A DNA stretch of 64,000 nucleotides from Hippophae tibetana (taxonomy: Eukaryota; Streptophyta; Magnoliopsida; Rosales; Elaeagnaceae). Shown here in pieces: positions 35,601 to 48,200 of this stretch. A model generated the notes under the pieces. The model did not search any database, had not been told where the DNA came from, and was given only the letters and a program-made list of their open reading frames with translations. Location of the stretch: assembly GCA_037013495.1 (NCBI GenBank), contig CM072812.1, positions 58,994,938 to 59,058,937 on the forward strand. Direction: 5' to 3'. Position numbers and translations under genes: made by a program. The stretch's first letter is position 1; the number at the start of each line of letters is the position of its first letter.

Positions 35601-38185
35601 CGGCTATTGTTCTTTAGGGTTCTAATTTAATCATCTTAGCCTCGTTCTATGTAATTCAATCGTTACTATTTCTTTGAGTTCCTAGGTTATTCAGCTATAG
35701 GTTACACATAATTTAGAATGTGAGCTTTGGTTTTTGAAAATAGGTTATATGTCTTCATCTATCCTTTTTTGAATTTTAGAATTAAAAAAATTATTATTTA
35801 ATTGTTTTCTACTTTGTTGAGTGAAAAATCATAGTAAAAAGAATGAAATTTAAGCCTTCATCTCTTGTGTTTTCTATCAGTTTTGTTGTCGTTGGTTTCA
35901 TCTCTGGATTACCTTTTTTAGTTTTTCTACAAATTCTTCGTATCTTTTCTTTTTCTTTATTTTATGTGTCCTAATCTATCTTTCTTCAAAAACAAATAGG
36001 AATGCTCCAGAATGTCACAATTTAAATAAAAGAAGTTATTAATTGGGGTTGCAACTTTAAACTTTTAAAATTTCCAAATCGTGTATCGAAACTACTATTG
36101 TAATATATCAAATTGAAAGTTGTTTCGATTTCTAAAAATGCAATAAAAGCATCAGTTCTGTTCTCAAAATTTTTGAACCCAAATTCCATTTTTTATGCAA
36201 CTTACCAATATCTTGAATTTTGTTAACACCATATATTGTTGTTTTTGGCTATTGTTCTTTAGGGTTCTAATTTAATCATCTTAGCCTCGTTCTATGTAAT
36301 TCAATCGTTAATATTTCTTTGAGATCCTAGGTTATTCACCTATAGGTTACACATAATTTAGAATGGGAGTTTTGGTTGTTGAAAATAGGTTATATGTCTT
36401 CATCTATCCTTTTTTGAATTTTAGAATGAAAAAAATTATTGTTTAAATGTTTTCTACTTTCTTGAGTGAAAAATCATAGTAAAAAGCATGAAATTTTATC
36501 CTTCATATCTTGTATTTTCTATCAGTTTTGTTGTCGTTGGTTTCATCTTTGGATTTCCTTTTGTAGTTTTTCCACAAATTCTTCGTATATTTTCCTTTTC
36601 TTTTTTTTATGTGTCCTAAGCTATCTTTCTTCAAAAAAAAAAAAATAGGAATGCTCAAGCATGTCACAATTTAACAAAAAAAAGTTATTAATTGGGGTTG
36701 CAACTTTAAACTTTTAAAATTTTCAAATCATTTATCGAAAATACTATTGTAATATATCAAATGGAAAGTTGTTTCGATTTCTAAAAATGCAATAAAAGCA
36801 TCAGTTCTGTTCTCAAAAAATTTGAACCCAAATTCCATTTTTTATGCAACTTACCAATATCTTGAATTTTGTTAACACCATATTGTGTTGTTTCCGGCTA
36901 TTGTTCTTTAGGGTTCTAATTTAATCATCTTAGCCTCGTTTTATGTAATTCAATCGTTACTATTTATTTGAGTTCCTAGGTTATTCACCTATAGGTTACA
37001 CATAATTTAGAATGGGAGTTTTGGTTGTTGAAAATAGGTTATATGTCTTCATCTATCCTTTTTTGAATTTTAGAATTAAAAAAATTATTATTTAATTGTT
37101 TTCTACTTTCTTGAGTGAAAAATCGTAGTAAAAAGAAAGAAATTTAAGCCTTCATCTCTTGTGTTTTCTATCAGTTTTGTTGTCGTTGGTTTCATCTCTG
37201 GATTTCCTTTTATAGTTTTTCTACAAATTCTTCGTATCTTTTCTTTTTCTTTTTTTTATGTGTCCTAATCTATCTTTCTTCAAAAAAAAAATAGGAATGC
37301 TCCAGAATGTCACAATTTAAAAAAAAGAAGTTATTAATTGGGGTTGCAACTTTAAACTTTTAAAATTTCCAAATCGTGTATCGAAACTACTATTGTAATA
37401 TATCAAATTGAAAGTTGTTTCGATTTCTAAAAATGCAAGAAAAGCATCAGTTCTGTTCTCAAAATTTTTGAACCCAAATTCCATTTTTTATGCAACTTAC
37501 CAATATCTTGAATTTTGTTAACACCATATATTGTTGTTTTCGGCTATTGTTCTTTAGGGTTCTAATTTAATCATCTTAGCCTCGTTCTATGTAATTCAAT
37601 CGTTACTATTTCTTTGAGTTCCTAGGTTATTCAGCTATAGGTTACACATAATTTAGAATGTGAGCTTTGGTTTTTGAAAATAGGTTATATGTCTTCATCT
37701 ATCCTTTTTTGAATTTTAGAATTAAAAAAATTATTATTTAATTGTTTTCTACTTTGTTGAGTGAAAAATCATAGTAAAAAGAATGAAATTTAAGCCTTCA
37801 TCTCTTGTGTTTTCTATCAGTTTTGTTGTCGTTGGTTTCATCTCTGGATTACCTTTTTTAGTTTTTCTACAAATTCTTCGTATCTTTTCTTTTTCTTTAT
37901 TTTATGTGTCCTAATCTATCTTTCTTCAAAAACAAATAGGAATGCTCCAGAATGTCACAATTTTAAAAAAAGAAGTTATTAATTGGGGTTGCAACTTTAA
38001 ACTTTTATAATTTCCAAATCGTGTATCGAAACTACTATTGTAATATATCAAATTGAAAGTTGTTTCGATTTCTAAAAATGCAAGAAAAGCATCAGTTCTG
38101 TTCTCAAAATTTTTGAACCCAAATTCCATTTTTTATGCAACTTACCAATATCTTGAATTTTGTTAACACCATATTGTGTTGTTTT
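35601..38185. repeat. X-B-A-X block related to the preceding trimers
   Basis: Monomers start at 35601 (X), 36246 (B), 36895 (A) and 37541 (X). The X members share TTCAGCTATAGG, AATGTGAGCTTTGG, TTTGTTGAGTG and CTTCAAAAACAAATAGG. The B member has GTTTTTGGC, GAGATCC and AGAATGAAAA as in the preceding trimers. Bases 1940-1941 bp apart match from 34305 to 38185, so the trimer has re-phased as B-A-X. The first X has TTTAAATAAAAGAAG, unique in the window. Confidence 0.82.
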
Positions 38186-38829
38186 CGGCTATTGTTCTTT
38201 AGGGTTCTAATTTAATCATCTTAGCCTCGTTTTATGTAATTCAATCGTTACTATTTATTTGAGTTCCTAGGTTATTCACCTATAGGTTACACATAATTTA
38301 GAATGAGAGTTTTGGTTGTTGAAAATAGGTTATATGTCTTCATCTATCCTTTTTTGAATTTTAGAATTAAAAAAATTATTGTTTAATTGTTTTCTACTTT
38401 CTTGAGTGAAAAATCATAGTAAAAAGAATGACATTTAAGCCTTCATCTCTTGTGTTTTCTATCAGTTTTGTTGTCCTTGGTTTCATCTCTCGATTTCCTT
38501 TTATAGTTTTTCTACAAATTCTTCGTATCTTTTCTTTTTCTTTTTTTTATGTGTCCTAATCTATCTTTCTTCAAAAAAAAATAGGAATGCTCCAGAATGT
38601 CACAATTTAAAAAAAAGAAGTTATTAATTGGGGTTGCAACTTTAAACTTTTATAATTTCCAAATCGTGTATAGAAACTACTATTGTAATATATCAAATTA
38701 AAAGTTGTTTCGATTTCTAAAAATGCAATAAAAGCATCAGTTCTGTTCTCAAAATTTTTGAACCCAAATTCCATTTTTTTGCAACTTACCAATATCTTGA
38801 ATTTTGTTAACACCTTATATTGTTGTTTT
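38186..38829. repeat. Single divergent A/C mosaic monomer, 644 bp
   Basis: It combines AATGAGAGTTTTGG, ATCATAGTAAAAAGAATGACATTT, GTCCTTGGTTTC and CTCTCGATTTCC with a type A middle and a TTTTATAATTTCC, CCATTTTTTTGC back. GTGTATAGAAAC and CAAATTAAAAG are private changes. It has no close neighbour of its own type. Confidence 0.75.
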
Positions 38830-41416
38830 CGGCTATTGTTCTTTAGGGTTCTAATTTGATCATCTTAGCCTCGTTCTATGTAATTCAATCGTTACTATTT
38901 CTTTGAGTTCCTAGGTTATTCACCTATAGGTTACACATAATTTAGAATGGGAGTTTTGGTTGTTGAAAATAGGTTATATGTCTTCATCTATCCTTTTTTG
39001 AATTTTAGAATTAAAAAAATTATTATTTAATTGTTTTCTACTTTCTTGAGTGAAAAATCGTAGTAAAAAGAATGACATTTAAGCCTTCATCTCTTGTGTT
39101 TTCTATCAGTTTTGTTGTCGTTGGTTTCATCTCTGGATTACCTTTTTTTGTTTTTCTACAAATTCTTCGTATCTTTTCTTTTTCTTTATTTTATGTGTCC
39201 TAATCTATCTTTCTTCAAAAAACAAATAGGAATGCTCCAGAATGTCACAATTTTAAAAAAAGAAGTTATTAATTGGGGTTGCAACTTTAAACTTTTAAAA
39301 TTTCCAAATCGTGTATCGAAACTACTATTGTAATATATCAAATTGAAAGTTGTTTCGATTTCTAAAAATGCAATAAAAGCATCAGTTCTGTTCTCAAAAT
39401 TTTTGAACCCAAATTCCATTTTTTATGCAACTTACCAATATCTTGAATTTTGTTAACACCATATATTGTTGTTTTCGGCTATTGTTCTTTAGGGTTCTAA
39501 TTTAATCATCTTAGCCTCGTTCTATGTAATTCAATCGTTAATATTTCTTTGAGTTCCTAGGTTATTCACCTATAGGTTACACATAATTTAGAATGGGAGT
39601 TTTGGTTGTTGAAAATAGGTTATATGTCTTCATCTATCCTTTTTTGAATTTTAGAATTAAAAAAATTATTGTTTAATTGTTTTCTACTTTCTTGAGTGAA
39701 AAATCATAGTAAAAAGCATGAAATTTTATCCTTCATATCTTGTATTTTCTATCAGTTTTGTTGTCGTTGGTTTCATCTTTGGATTTCCTTTTTTTAGTTT
39801 TTCTACAAATTCTTCGTATATTTTCCTTTTCTTTTTTTTATGTGCCCTAAGCTATCTTTCTTCAAAAAAAAAATAGGAATGCTCAAGCATGTCACAATTT
39901 AACAAAAAAAAAGTTATTAATTGGGGTTGCAACTTTAAACTTTTAAAATTTTCAAATCATTTATCGAAAATACTATTGTAATATATCAAATGGAAAGTTG
40001 TTTCGATTTCTAAAAATGCAATAAAAGCATCAGTTCTGTTCTCAAAACTTTTGAACCCAAATTCCATTTTTTATGCAACTTACCAATATCTTGAATTTTG
40101 TTAACACCATATTGTGTTGTTTTCGGCTATTGTTCTTTAGGGTTCTAATTTAATCATCTTAGCCTCGTTTTATGTAATTCAATCGTTACTATTTATTTGA
40201 GTTCCTAGGTTATTCACCTATAGGTTACACATAATTTAGAATGGGAGTTTTGGTTGTTGAAAATAGGTTATATGTCTTCATCTATCCTTTTTTGAATTTT
40301 AGAATTAAAAAAATTATTATTTAATTGTTTTCTACTTTCTTGAGTGAAAAATCGTAGTAAAAAGAATGAAATTTAAGCCTTCATCTCTTGTGTTTTCTAT
40401 CAATTTTGTTGTCGTTGGTTTCATCTCTGGATTTCCTTTTATAGTTTTTCTACAAATTCTTCGTATCTTTTCTTTTTCTTTTTTTTATGTGTCCTAATCT
40501 ATCTTTCTTCAAAAAAAAAAAATAGGAATGCTCCAGAATGTCACAATTTAAAAAAAAGAAGTTATTAATTGGGGTTGCAACTTTAAACTTTTAAAATTTC
40601 CAAATCGTGTATCGAAACTACTATTGTAATATGTCAAATGGAAAGTTGTATCCATTTCTAAAAATGCAATAAAAGCATTAGTTCTGTTCTCAAAATTTTT
40701 GAACCCAAATTCCATTTTTTATGCAACTTACCAATATCTTGAATTTTGTTAACACCATATATTGTTGTTTTCGGCTATTGTTCTTTAGGGTTCTAATTTA
40801 ATCATCTTAGCCTCGTTTTATGTAATTCAATCGTTACTATTTATTTGAGTTTCTAGGTTATTCACCTATAGGTTACACGTAATTTAGAATGGGAGCTTTG
40901 GTTTTTGAAAATAGGTTATATGTCTTTATCTATCCTTTTTTGAATTTTAGAATTAAAAAAATTATTATTTAATTGTTTTCTACTTTGTGGAGTGAAAAAT
41001 CATAGTAAAAAGAATGAAATTTAAGCCTTCATCTCTTGTGTTTTCTATCAGTTTTGTTGTCGTTGGTTTCATCTCTGGATTACCTTTTTTAGTTTTTCTA
41101 CAAATTCTTCGTATCTTTTCTTTTTCTTTATTTTATGTGTCCTAATCTATCTTTCTTCAAAAAACAAATAGGAATGCTCCAGAATATAACAATTTTAAAA
41201 AAAGAAGTTATTAATTGGGGTTGCAACTTTAAACTTTTATAATTTCCAAATCGTGTATCGAAACTACTATTGTAATATATCAAATTGAAAGTTGTTTCGA
41301 TTTCTAAAAATGCAATAAAAGCATCAGTTCTGTTCTCAAAATTTTTGAACCCAAATTCCATTTTTTTGCAACTTACCAATATCTTGAATTTTGTTAACAC
41401 CTTATATTGTTGTTTT
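38830..41416. repeat. Four-monomer segment, right copy of a dispersed duplication
   Basis: Monomers start at 38830, 39476, 40124 and 40772. It repeats 25902-28488 about 12.93 kb downstream (20 monomers), except for the front of the first monomer, which here is type C with TTTGATCATC. Differences seen are CTATCAATTTTG, ACTATTGTAATATG and TACACGTAAT here, and ATATAGTTG and GCTCCAAAATATAAC in the left copy. Confidence 0.85.
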
Positions 41417-42706
41417 CGGCTATTGTTCTTTAGGGTTCTAATTTAATCATCTTAGCCTCGTTCTATGTAATTCAATCGTTACTATTTCTTTGAGTTCCTA
41501 GGTTATTCACCTATAGGTTACACATAATTTAGAATGGGAGTTTTGGTTGTTGAAAATAGGTTATATGTCTTCATCTATCCTTTTTTGAATTTTAGAATTA
41601 AAAAAATTATTATTTAATTGTTTTCTACTTTCTTGAGTGAAAAATCGTAGTAAAAAGAATGACATTTAAGCCTTCATCTCTTGTGTTTTCTATCAGTTTT
41701 GTTGACGTTGGTTTCATCTCTATATTACCTTTTTTAGTTTTTCTATAAATTCTTCGTATCTTTTCTTTTTCTTTATTTTATGTGTCCTAATCTATCTTTC
41801 TTCAAAAAACAAATAGGAATGCTCCAGAATATAACAATTTTAAAAAAAGAAGTTATTAATTGGGGTTGCAACTTTAAACTTTTATAATTTCCAAATCGTG
41901 TATCGAAACTACTATTGTAATATATCAAATTGAAAGTTGTTTCGATTTCTAAAAATGCAATAAAAGCATCAGTTCTGTTCTCAAAATTTTTGAACCCAAA
42001 TTCCATTTTTTTGCAACTTACCAATATCTTGAATTTTGTTAACACCTTATATTGTTGTTTTCGGCTATTGTTCTTTAGGGTTCTAATTTGATCATCTTAG
42101 CCTCGTTCTATGTAATTCAATCGTTACTATTTCTTTGAGTTCCTAGGTTATTCACCTATAGGTTACACATAATTTAGAATGGGAGTTTTGGTTGTTGAAA
42201 ATAGGTTATATGTCTTCATCTATCCTTTTTTGAATTTTAGAATTAAAAAAATTATTATTTAATTGTTTTCTACTTTCTTGAGTGAAAAATCGTAGTAAAA
42301 AGAATGACATTTAAGCCTTCATCTCTTGTGTTTTCTATCAGTTTTGTTGACGTTGGTTTCATCTCTGGATTACCTTTTTTAGTTTTTCTATAAATTCTTC
42401 GTATCTTTTCTTTTTCTTTATTTTATGTGTCCTAATCTATCTTTCTTCAAAAAACAAATAGGAATGCTCCAGAATATAACAATTTTAAAAAAAGAAGTTA
42501 TTAATTGGGGTTGCAACTTTAAACTTTTATAATTTCCAAATCGTGTATCGAAACTACTATTGTAATATATCAAATTGAAAGTTGTTTCGATTTCTAAAAA
42601 TGCAATAAAAGCATCAGTTCTGTTCTCAAAATTTTTGAACCCAAATTCCATTTTTTTGCAACTTACCAATATCTTGAATTTTGTTAACACCTTATATTGT
42701 TGTTTT
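41417..42706. repeat. Two 645-bp type C monomers, right counterpart
   Basis: Monomers start at 41417 and 42062, each 645 bp, matching the 29783-31717 monomers, including the TTTAATCATC/TTTGATCATC alternation. The first has a private CTCTATATTACC. There is one monomer fewer than in the left copy. Confidence 0.85.
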
Positions 42707-45295
42707 CGGCTATTGTTCTTTAGGGTTCTAATTTAATCATCTTAGCCTCGTTCTATGTAATTCAATCGTTACTATTTCTTTGAGTTCCTAGGTTATTCAC
42801 CTATAGGTTACACATAATTTAGAATGGGAGTTTTGGTTGTTGAAAATAGGTTATATGTCTTCATCTATCCTTTTTTGAATTTTAGAATTAAAAAAATTAT
42901 TATTTAATTGTTTTCTACTTTCTTGAGTGAAAAATCGTAGTAAAAAGAATCACATTTAAGCCTTCATCTATTGTGTTTTCTATCAGTTTTGTTGACGTTG
43001 GTTTCATCTCTGGATTACCTTTTTTAGTTTTTCTATAAATTCTTCGTATCTTTTCTTTTTCTTTATTTTATGTGTCCTAATCTATCTTTCTTCAAAAAAC
43101 AAATAGGAATGCTCCAGAATGTCACAATTTTAAAAAAAGAAGTTATTAATTGGGGTTGCAACTTTAAACTTTTAAAATTTCCAAATCGTGTATCGAAACT
43201 ACTATTGTAATATATCAAATTGAAAGTTGTTTCGATTTCTAAAAATGCAATAAAAGCATCAGTTCTGTTCTCAAAATTTTTGAACCCAAATTCCATTTTT
43301 TATGCAACTTACCAATATCTTGAATTTTGTTAACACCATATATTGTTGTTTTCGGCTATTGTTCTTTAGGGTTCTAATTTAATCATATTAGCCTCGTTCT
43401 ATGTAATTCAATCGTTAATATTTCTTTGAGTTCCTAGGTTATTCACCTATAGGTTACACATAATTTAGAATGGGAGTTTTGGTTGTTGAAAATAGGTTAT
43501 ATGTCTTCATCTATCCTTTTTTGAATTTTAGAATTAAAAAAATTATTGTTTAAATGTTTTCTACTTTCTTGAGTGAAAAATCATAGTAAAAAGCATGAAA
43601 TTTTATCCTTCATATCTTGTATTTTCTATCAGTTTTGTTGTCGTTGGTTTCATCTTTGGATTTCCTTTTGTAGTTTTTCCACAAATTCTTCGTATATTTT
43701 CCTTTTCTTTTTTTTATGTGTCCTAAGCTATCTTTCTTCAAAAAAAAAAAAAAATAGGAATGCTCAAGCATGTCACAATTTAACAAAAAAAAAGTTATTA
43801 ATTAGGGTTGCAACTTTAAACTTTTAAAATTTTCAAATCATTTATCGAAAATACTATTGTAATATATCAAATGGAAAGTTGTTTCGATTTCTAAAAATGC
43901 AATAAAAGCATCAGTTCTGTTCTCAAAAAATTTGAACCCAAATTCCATTTTTTATGCAACTTACCAATATCTTGAATTTTGTTAACACCATATTGTGTTG
44001 TTTCCGGCTATTGTTCTTTAGGGTTCTAATTTAATCATCTTAGCCTCGTTTTATGTAATTCAATCGTTACTATTTATTTGAGTTCCTAGGTTATTCACCT
44101 ATAGGTTACACATAATTTAGAATGGGAGTTTTGGTTGTTTAAAATAGGTTATATGTCTTCATCTATCCTTTTTTGAATTTTAGAATTAAAAAAATTATTA
44201 TTTAATTGTTTTCTACTTTCTTGAGTGAAAAATCGTAGTAAAAAGAATGAAATTTAAGCCTTCATCTCTTGTGTTTTCTATCAGTTTTGTTGTCGTTGGT
44301 TTCATCTCTGGATTTCCTTTTATAGTTTTTCTACAAATTCTTCGTATCTTTTCTTTTTCTTTTTTTTATGTGTCCTAATCTATCTTTCTTCAAAAAAAAA
44401 ATAGGAATGCTCCAGAATGTCACAATTTAAAAAAAAGAAGTTATTAATTGGGGTTGCAACTTTAAACTTTTAAAATTTCCAAATCGTGTATCGAAACTAC
44501 TATTGTAATATATCAAATTGAAAGTTGTTTCGATTTCTAAAAATGCAAGAAAAGCATCAGTTCTGTTCTCAAAATTTTTGAACCCAAATTCCATTTTTTA
44601 TGCAACTTACCAATATCTTGAATTTTGTTAACACCATATATTGTTGTTTTCGGCTATTGTTCTTTAGGGTTCTAATTTAATCATCTTAGCCTCGTTCTAT
44701 GTAATTCAATCGTTACTATTTCTTTGAGTTCCTAGGTTATTCAGCTATAGGTTACACATAATTTAGAATGTGAGCTTTGGTTTTTGAAAATAGGTTATAT
44801 GTCTTCATCTATCCTTTTTTGAATTTTAGAATTAAAAAAATTATTATTTAATTGTTTTCTACTTTGTTGAGTGAAAAATCATAGTAAAAAGAATGAAATT
44901 TAAGCCTTCATCTCTTGTGTTTTCTATCAGTTTTTTTGTCGTTGGTTTCATCTCTGGATTACCTTTTTTAGTTTTTCTACAAATTCTTCGTATCTTTTCT
45001 TTTTCTTTATTTTATGTGTCCTAATCTATCTTTCTTCAAAAACAAATAGGAATGCTCCAGAATGTCACAATTTTAAAAAAAGAAGTTATTAATTGGGGTT
45101 GCAACTTTAAACTTTTATAATTTCCAAATCGTGTATCGAAACTACTATTGTAATATATCAAATTGAAAGTTGTTTCGATTTCTAAAAATGCAAGAAAAGC
45201 ATCAGTTCTGTTCTCAAAATTTTTGAACCCAAATTCCATTTTTTATGCAACTTACCAATATCTTGAATTTTGTTAACACCATATATTCTTGTTTT
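42707..45295. repeat. C-B-A-X block
   Basis: Monomers start at 42707 (C, with GAATCACATTTAAG and CATCTATTGTG), 43353 (B), 44005 (A) and 44651 (X). It parallels 31718-33658 and 35601-38185. The B member here keeps the common GTTTTCGGC, GAGTTCC and AGAATTAAAA, so it looks ancestral to the B members at 32365, 34305 and 36246. The A member has GTTTAAAATAGG. The X member has TTTTTTTGTCG. Confidence 0.82.
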
Positions 45296-48200
45296 CGGCT
45301 ATTGTTCTTTAGGGTTCTAATTTAATCATTTTAGCCTCGTTCTATGTAAGTCAATCGTTACTATTTCTTTGAGTTCCTAGGTTATTCACCTATAGGTTAC
45401 ACATAATTTAGAATGGGAGTTTTGGTTGTTGAAAATAGGTTATATGTCTTCATCTATCCTTTTTTGAATTTTAGAATTAAAAAAATTATTGTTTAATTGT
45501 TTTCTACTTTCTTGAGTGAAAAATCATAGTAAAAAGAATGACATTTAAGCCTTCATCTCTTGTGTTTTCTATCAGTTTTGTTGTCGTTGGTTTCATCTCT
45601 GGATTACCTTTTTTAGTTTTTCTACAAATTCTTCGTATCTTTTCTTTTTCTTTATTTTATGTGTCCTAATCTATCTTTCTTCAGAAAACAAATAGGAATG
45701 CTCCAGAATGTCACAATTTTAAAAAAAGAAGTTATTAATTGGGGTTGCAACTTTAAACTTTTAAAATTTCCAAATCGTGTATCGAAACTACTATTGTAAT
45801 ATATCAAATTGAAAGTTGTTTCGATTTCTAAAAATGCAATAAAAGCATCAGTTCTGTTCTCAAAATTTTTGAACCCAAATTCCATTTTTTATGCAACTTA
45901 CCAATATCTTGAATTTTGTTAACACCATATTGTGTTGTTTTCGGCTATTGTTCTTTAGGGTTCTAATTTAATCATCTTAGCCTCGTTTTATGTAATTCAA
46001 TCGTTACTATTTATTTGAGTTCCTAGGTTATTCACCTATAGGTTACACATAATTTAGAATGGGAGTTTTGGTTGTTGAAAATAGGTTATATGTCTTCATC
46101 TATCCTTTTTTGAATTTTAGAATTAAAAAAATTATTATTTAATTGTTTTCTAATTTCTTGAGTGAAAAATCGTAGTAAAAAGAATGAAATTTAAGCCTTC
46201 ATCTCTTGTGTTTTCTATCAGTTTTGTTGTCGTTGGTTTCATCTCTGGATTTCCTTTTATAGTTTTTCTACAAATTCTTCGTATCTTTTCTTTTTCTTTT
46301 TTTTATGTGTCCTAATCTATCTTTCTTCAAAAAAAAATAGGAATGCTCCAGAATGTCACAATTTAAAAAAAAGAAGTTATTAATTGGGGTTGCAACTTTA
46401 AACTTTTATAATTTCCAAATCGTGTATCGAAACTACTATTGTAATATATCAAATTGAAAGTTGTTTCGATTTCTAAAAATGCAAGAAAAGCATCAGTTCT
46501 GTTCTCAAAATTTTTGAACCCAAATTCCATTTTTTATGCAACTTACCAACATCTTGAATTTTGTTAACACCATATATTGTTGTTTTCGGCTATTGTTCTT
46601 TAGGGTTCTAATTTAATCATCTTAGCCTCGTTCTATGTAATTCAATCGTTAGAATTTCTTTGAGTTCCTAGGTTATTCGCCTATAGGGTACACATAATTT
46701 AGAATGTGAGCTTTGGTTTTTGAAAATAGGTTATATGTCTTCATCTATCCTTTTTTGAATTTTAGAATTAAAAAAATTATTATTTAATTGTTTTCTACTT
46801 TGTTGAGTGAAAAATCATAGTAAAAAGAATGAAATTTAAGCCTTCATCTCTTGTGTTTTCTATCAGTTTTGTTGTCGTTGGTTTCATCTCTGGATTACCT
46901 TTTTTAGTTTTTCTACAAATTCTTCGTATCTTTTCTTTTTCTTTATTTTATGTGTCCTAATCTATCTTTCTTCAAAAAACAAATAGGAATGCTCCAGAAT
47001 GTCACAATTTTAAAAAAAGAAGTTATTAATTGGGGTTGCAACTTTAAACTTTTAAAATTTCCAAATCGTGTATCGAAACTACTATTGTAATATATCAAAT
47101 TGAAAGTTGTTTCGATTTCTAAAAATGCAATAAAAGCATCAGTTCTGTTCTCAAAATTTTTGAACCCAAATTCCATTTTTTATGCAACTTACCAATATCT
47201 TGAATTTTGTTAACACCATATTGTGTTGTTTTCGGCTATTGTTCTTTAGGGTTCTAATTTAATCATCTTAGCCTCGTTTTATGTAATTCAATCGTTACTA
47301 TTTATTTGAGTTCCTAGGTTATTCACCTATAGGTTACACATAATTTAGAATGGGAGTTTTGGTTGTTGAAAATAGGTTATATGTCTTCATCTATCCTTTT
47401 TTGAATTTTAGAATTAAAAAAATTATTATTTAATTGTTTTCTAATTTCTTGAGTGAAAAATCGTAGTAAAAAGAATGAAATTTAAGCCTTCATCTCTTGT
47501 GTTTTCTATCAGTTTTGTTGTCGTTGGTTTCATCTCTGGATTTCCTTTTATAGTTTTTCTACAAATTCTTCGTATCTTTTCTTTTTCTTTTTTTTATGTG
47601 TCCTAATCTATCTTTCTTCAAAAAAAAAATAGGAATGCTCCAGAATGTCACAATTTAAAAAAAAGAAGTTATTAATTGGGGTTGCAACTTTAAACTTTTA
47701 TAATTTCCAAATCGTGTATCGAAACTACTATTGTAATATATCAAATTGAAAGTTGTTTCGATTTCTAAAAATGCAAGAAAAGCATCAGTTCTGTTCTCAA
47801 AATTTTTGAACCCAAATTCCATTTTTTATGCAACTTACCAACATCTTGAATTTTGTTAACACCATATATTGTTGTTTTCGGCTATTGTTCTTTAGGGTTC
47901 TAATTTAATCATCTTAGCCTCGTTCTATGTAATTCAATCGTTAGAATTTCTTTGAGTTCCTAGGTTATTCACCTATAGGTTACACATAATTTAGAATGTG
48001 AGCTTTGGTTTTTGAAAATAGGTTATATGTATTCATCTATCCTTTTTTGAATTTTAGAATTAAAAAAATTATTATTTAATTGTTTTCTACTTTGTTGAGT
48101 GAAAAATCATAGTAAAAAGAATGAAATTTAAGCCTTCATCTCTTGTGTTTTCTATCAGTTTTGTTGTCGTTGGTTTCATCTCTGGATTACCTTTTTTAGT

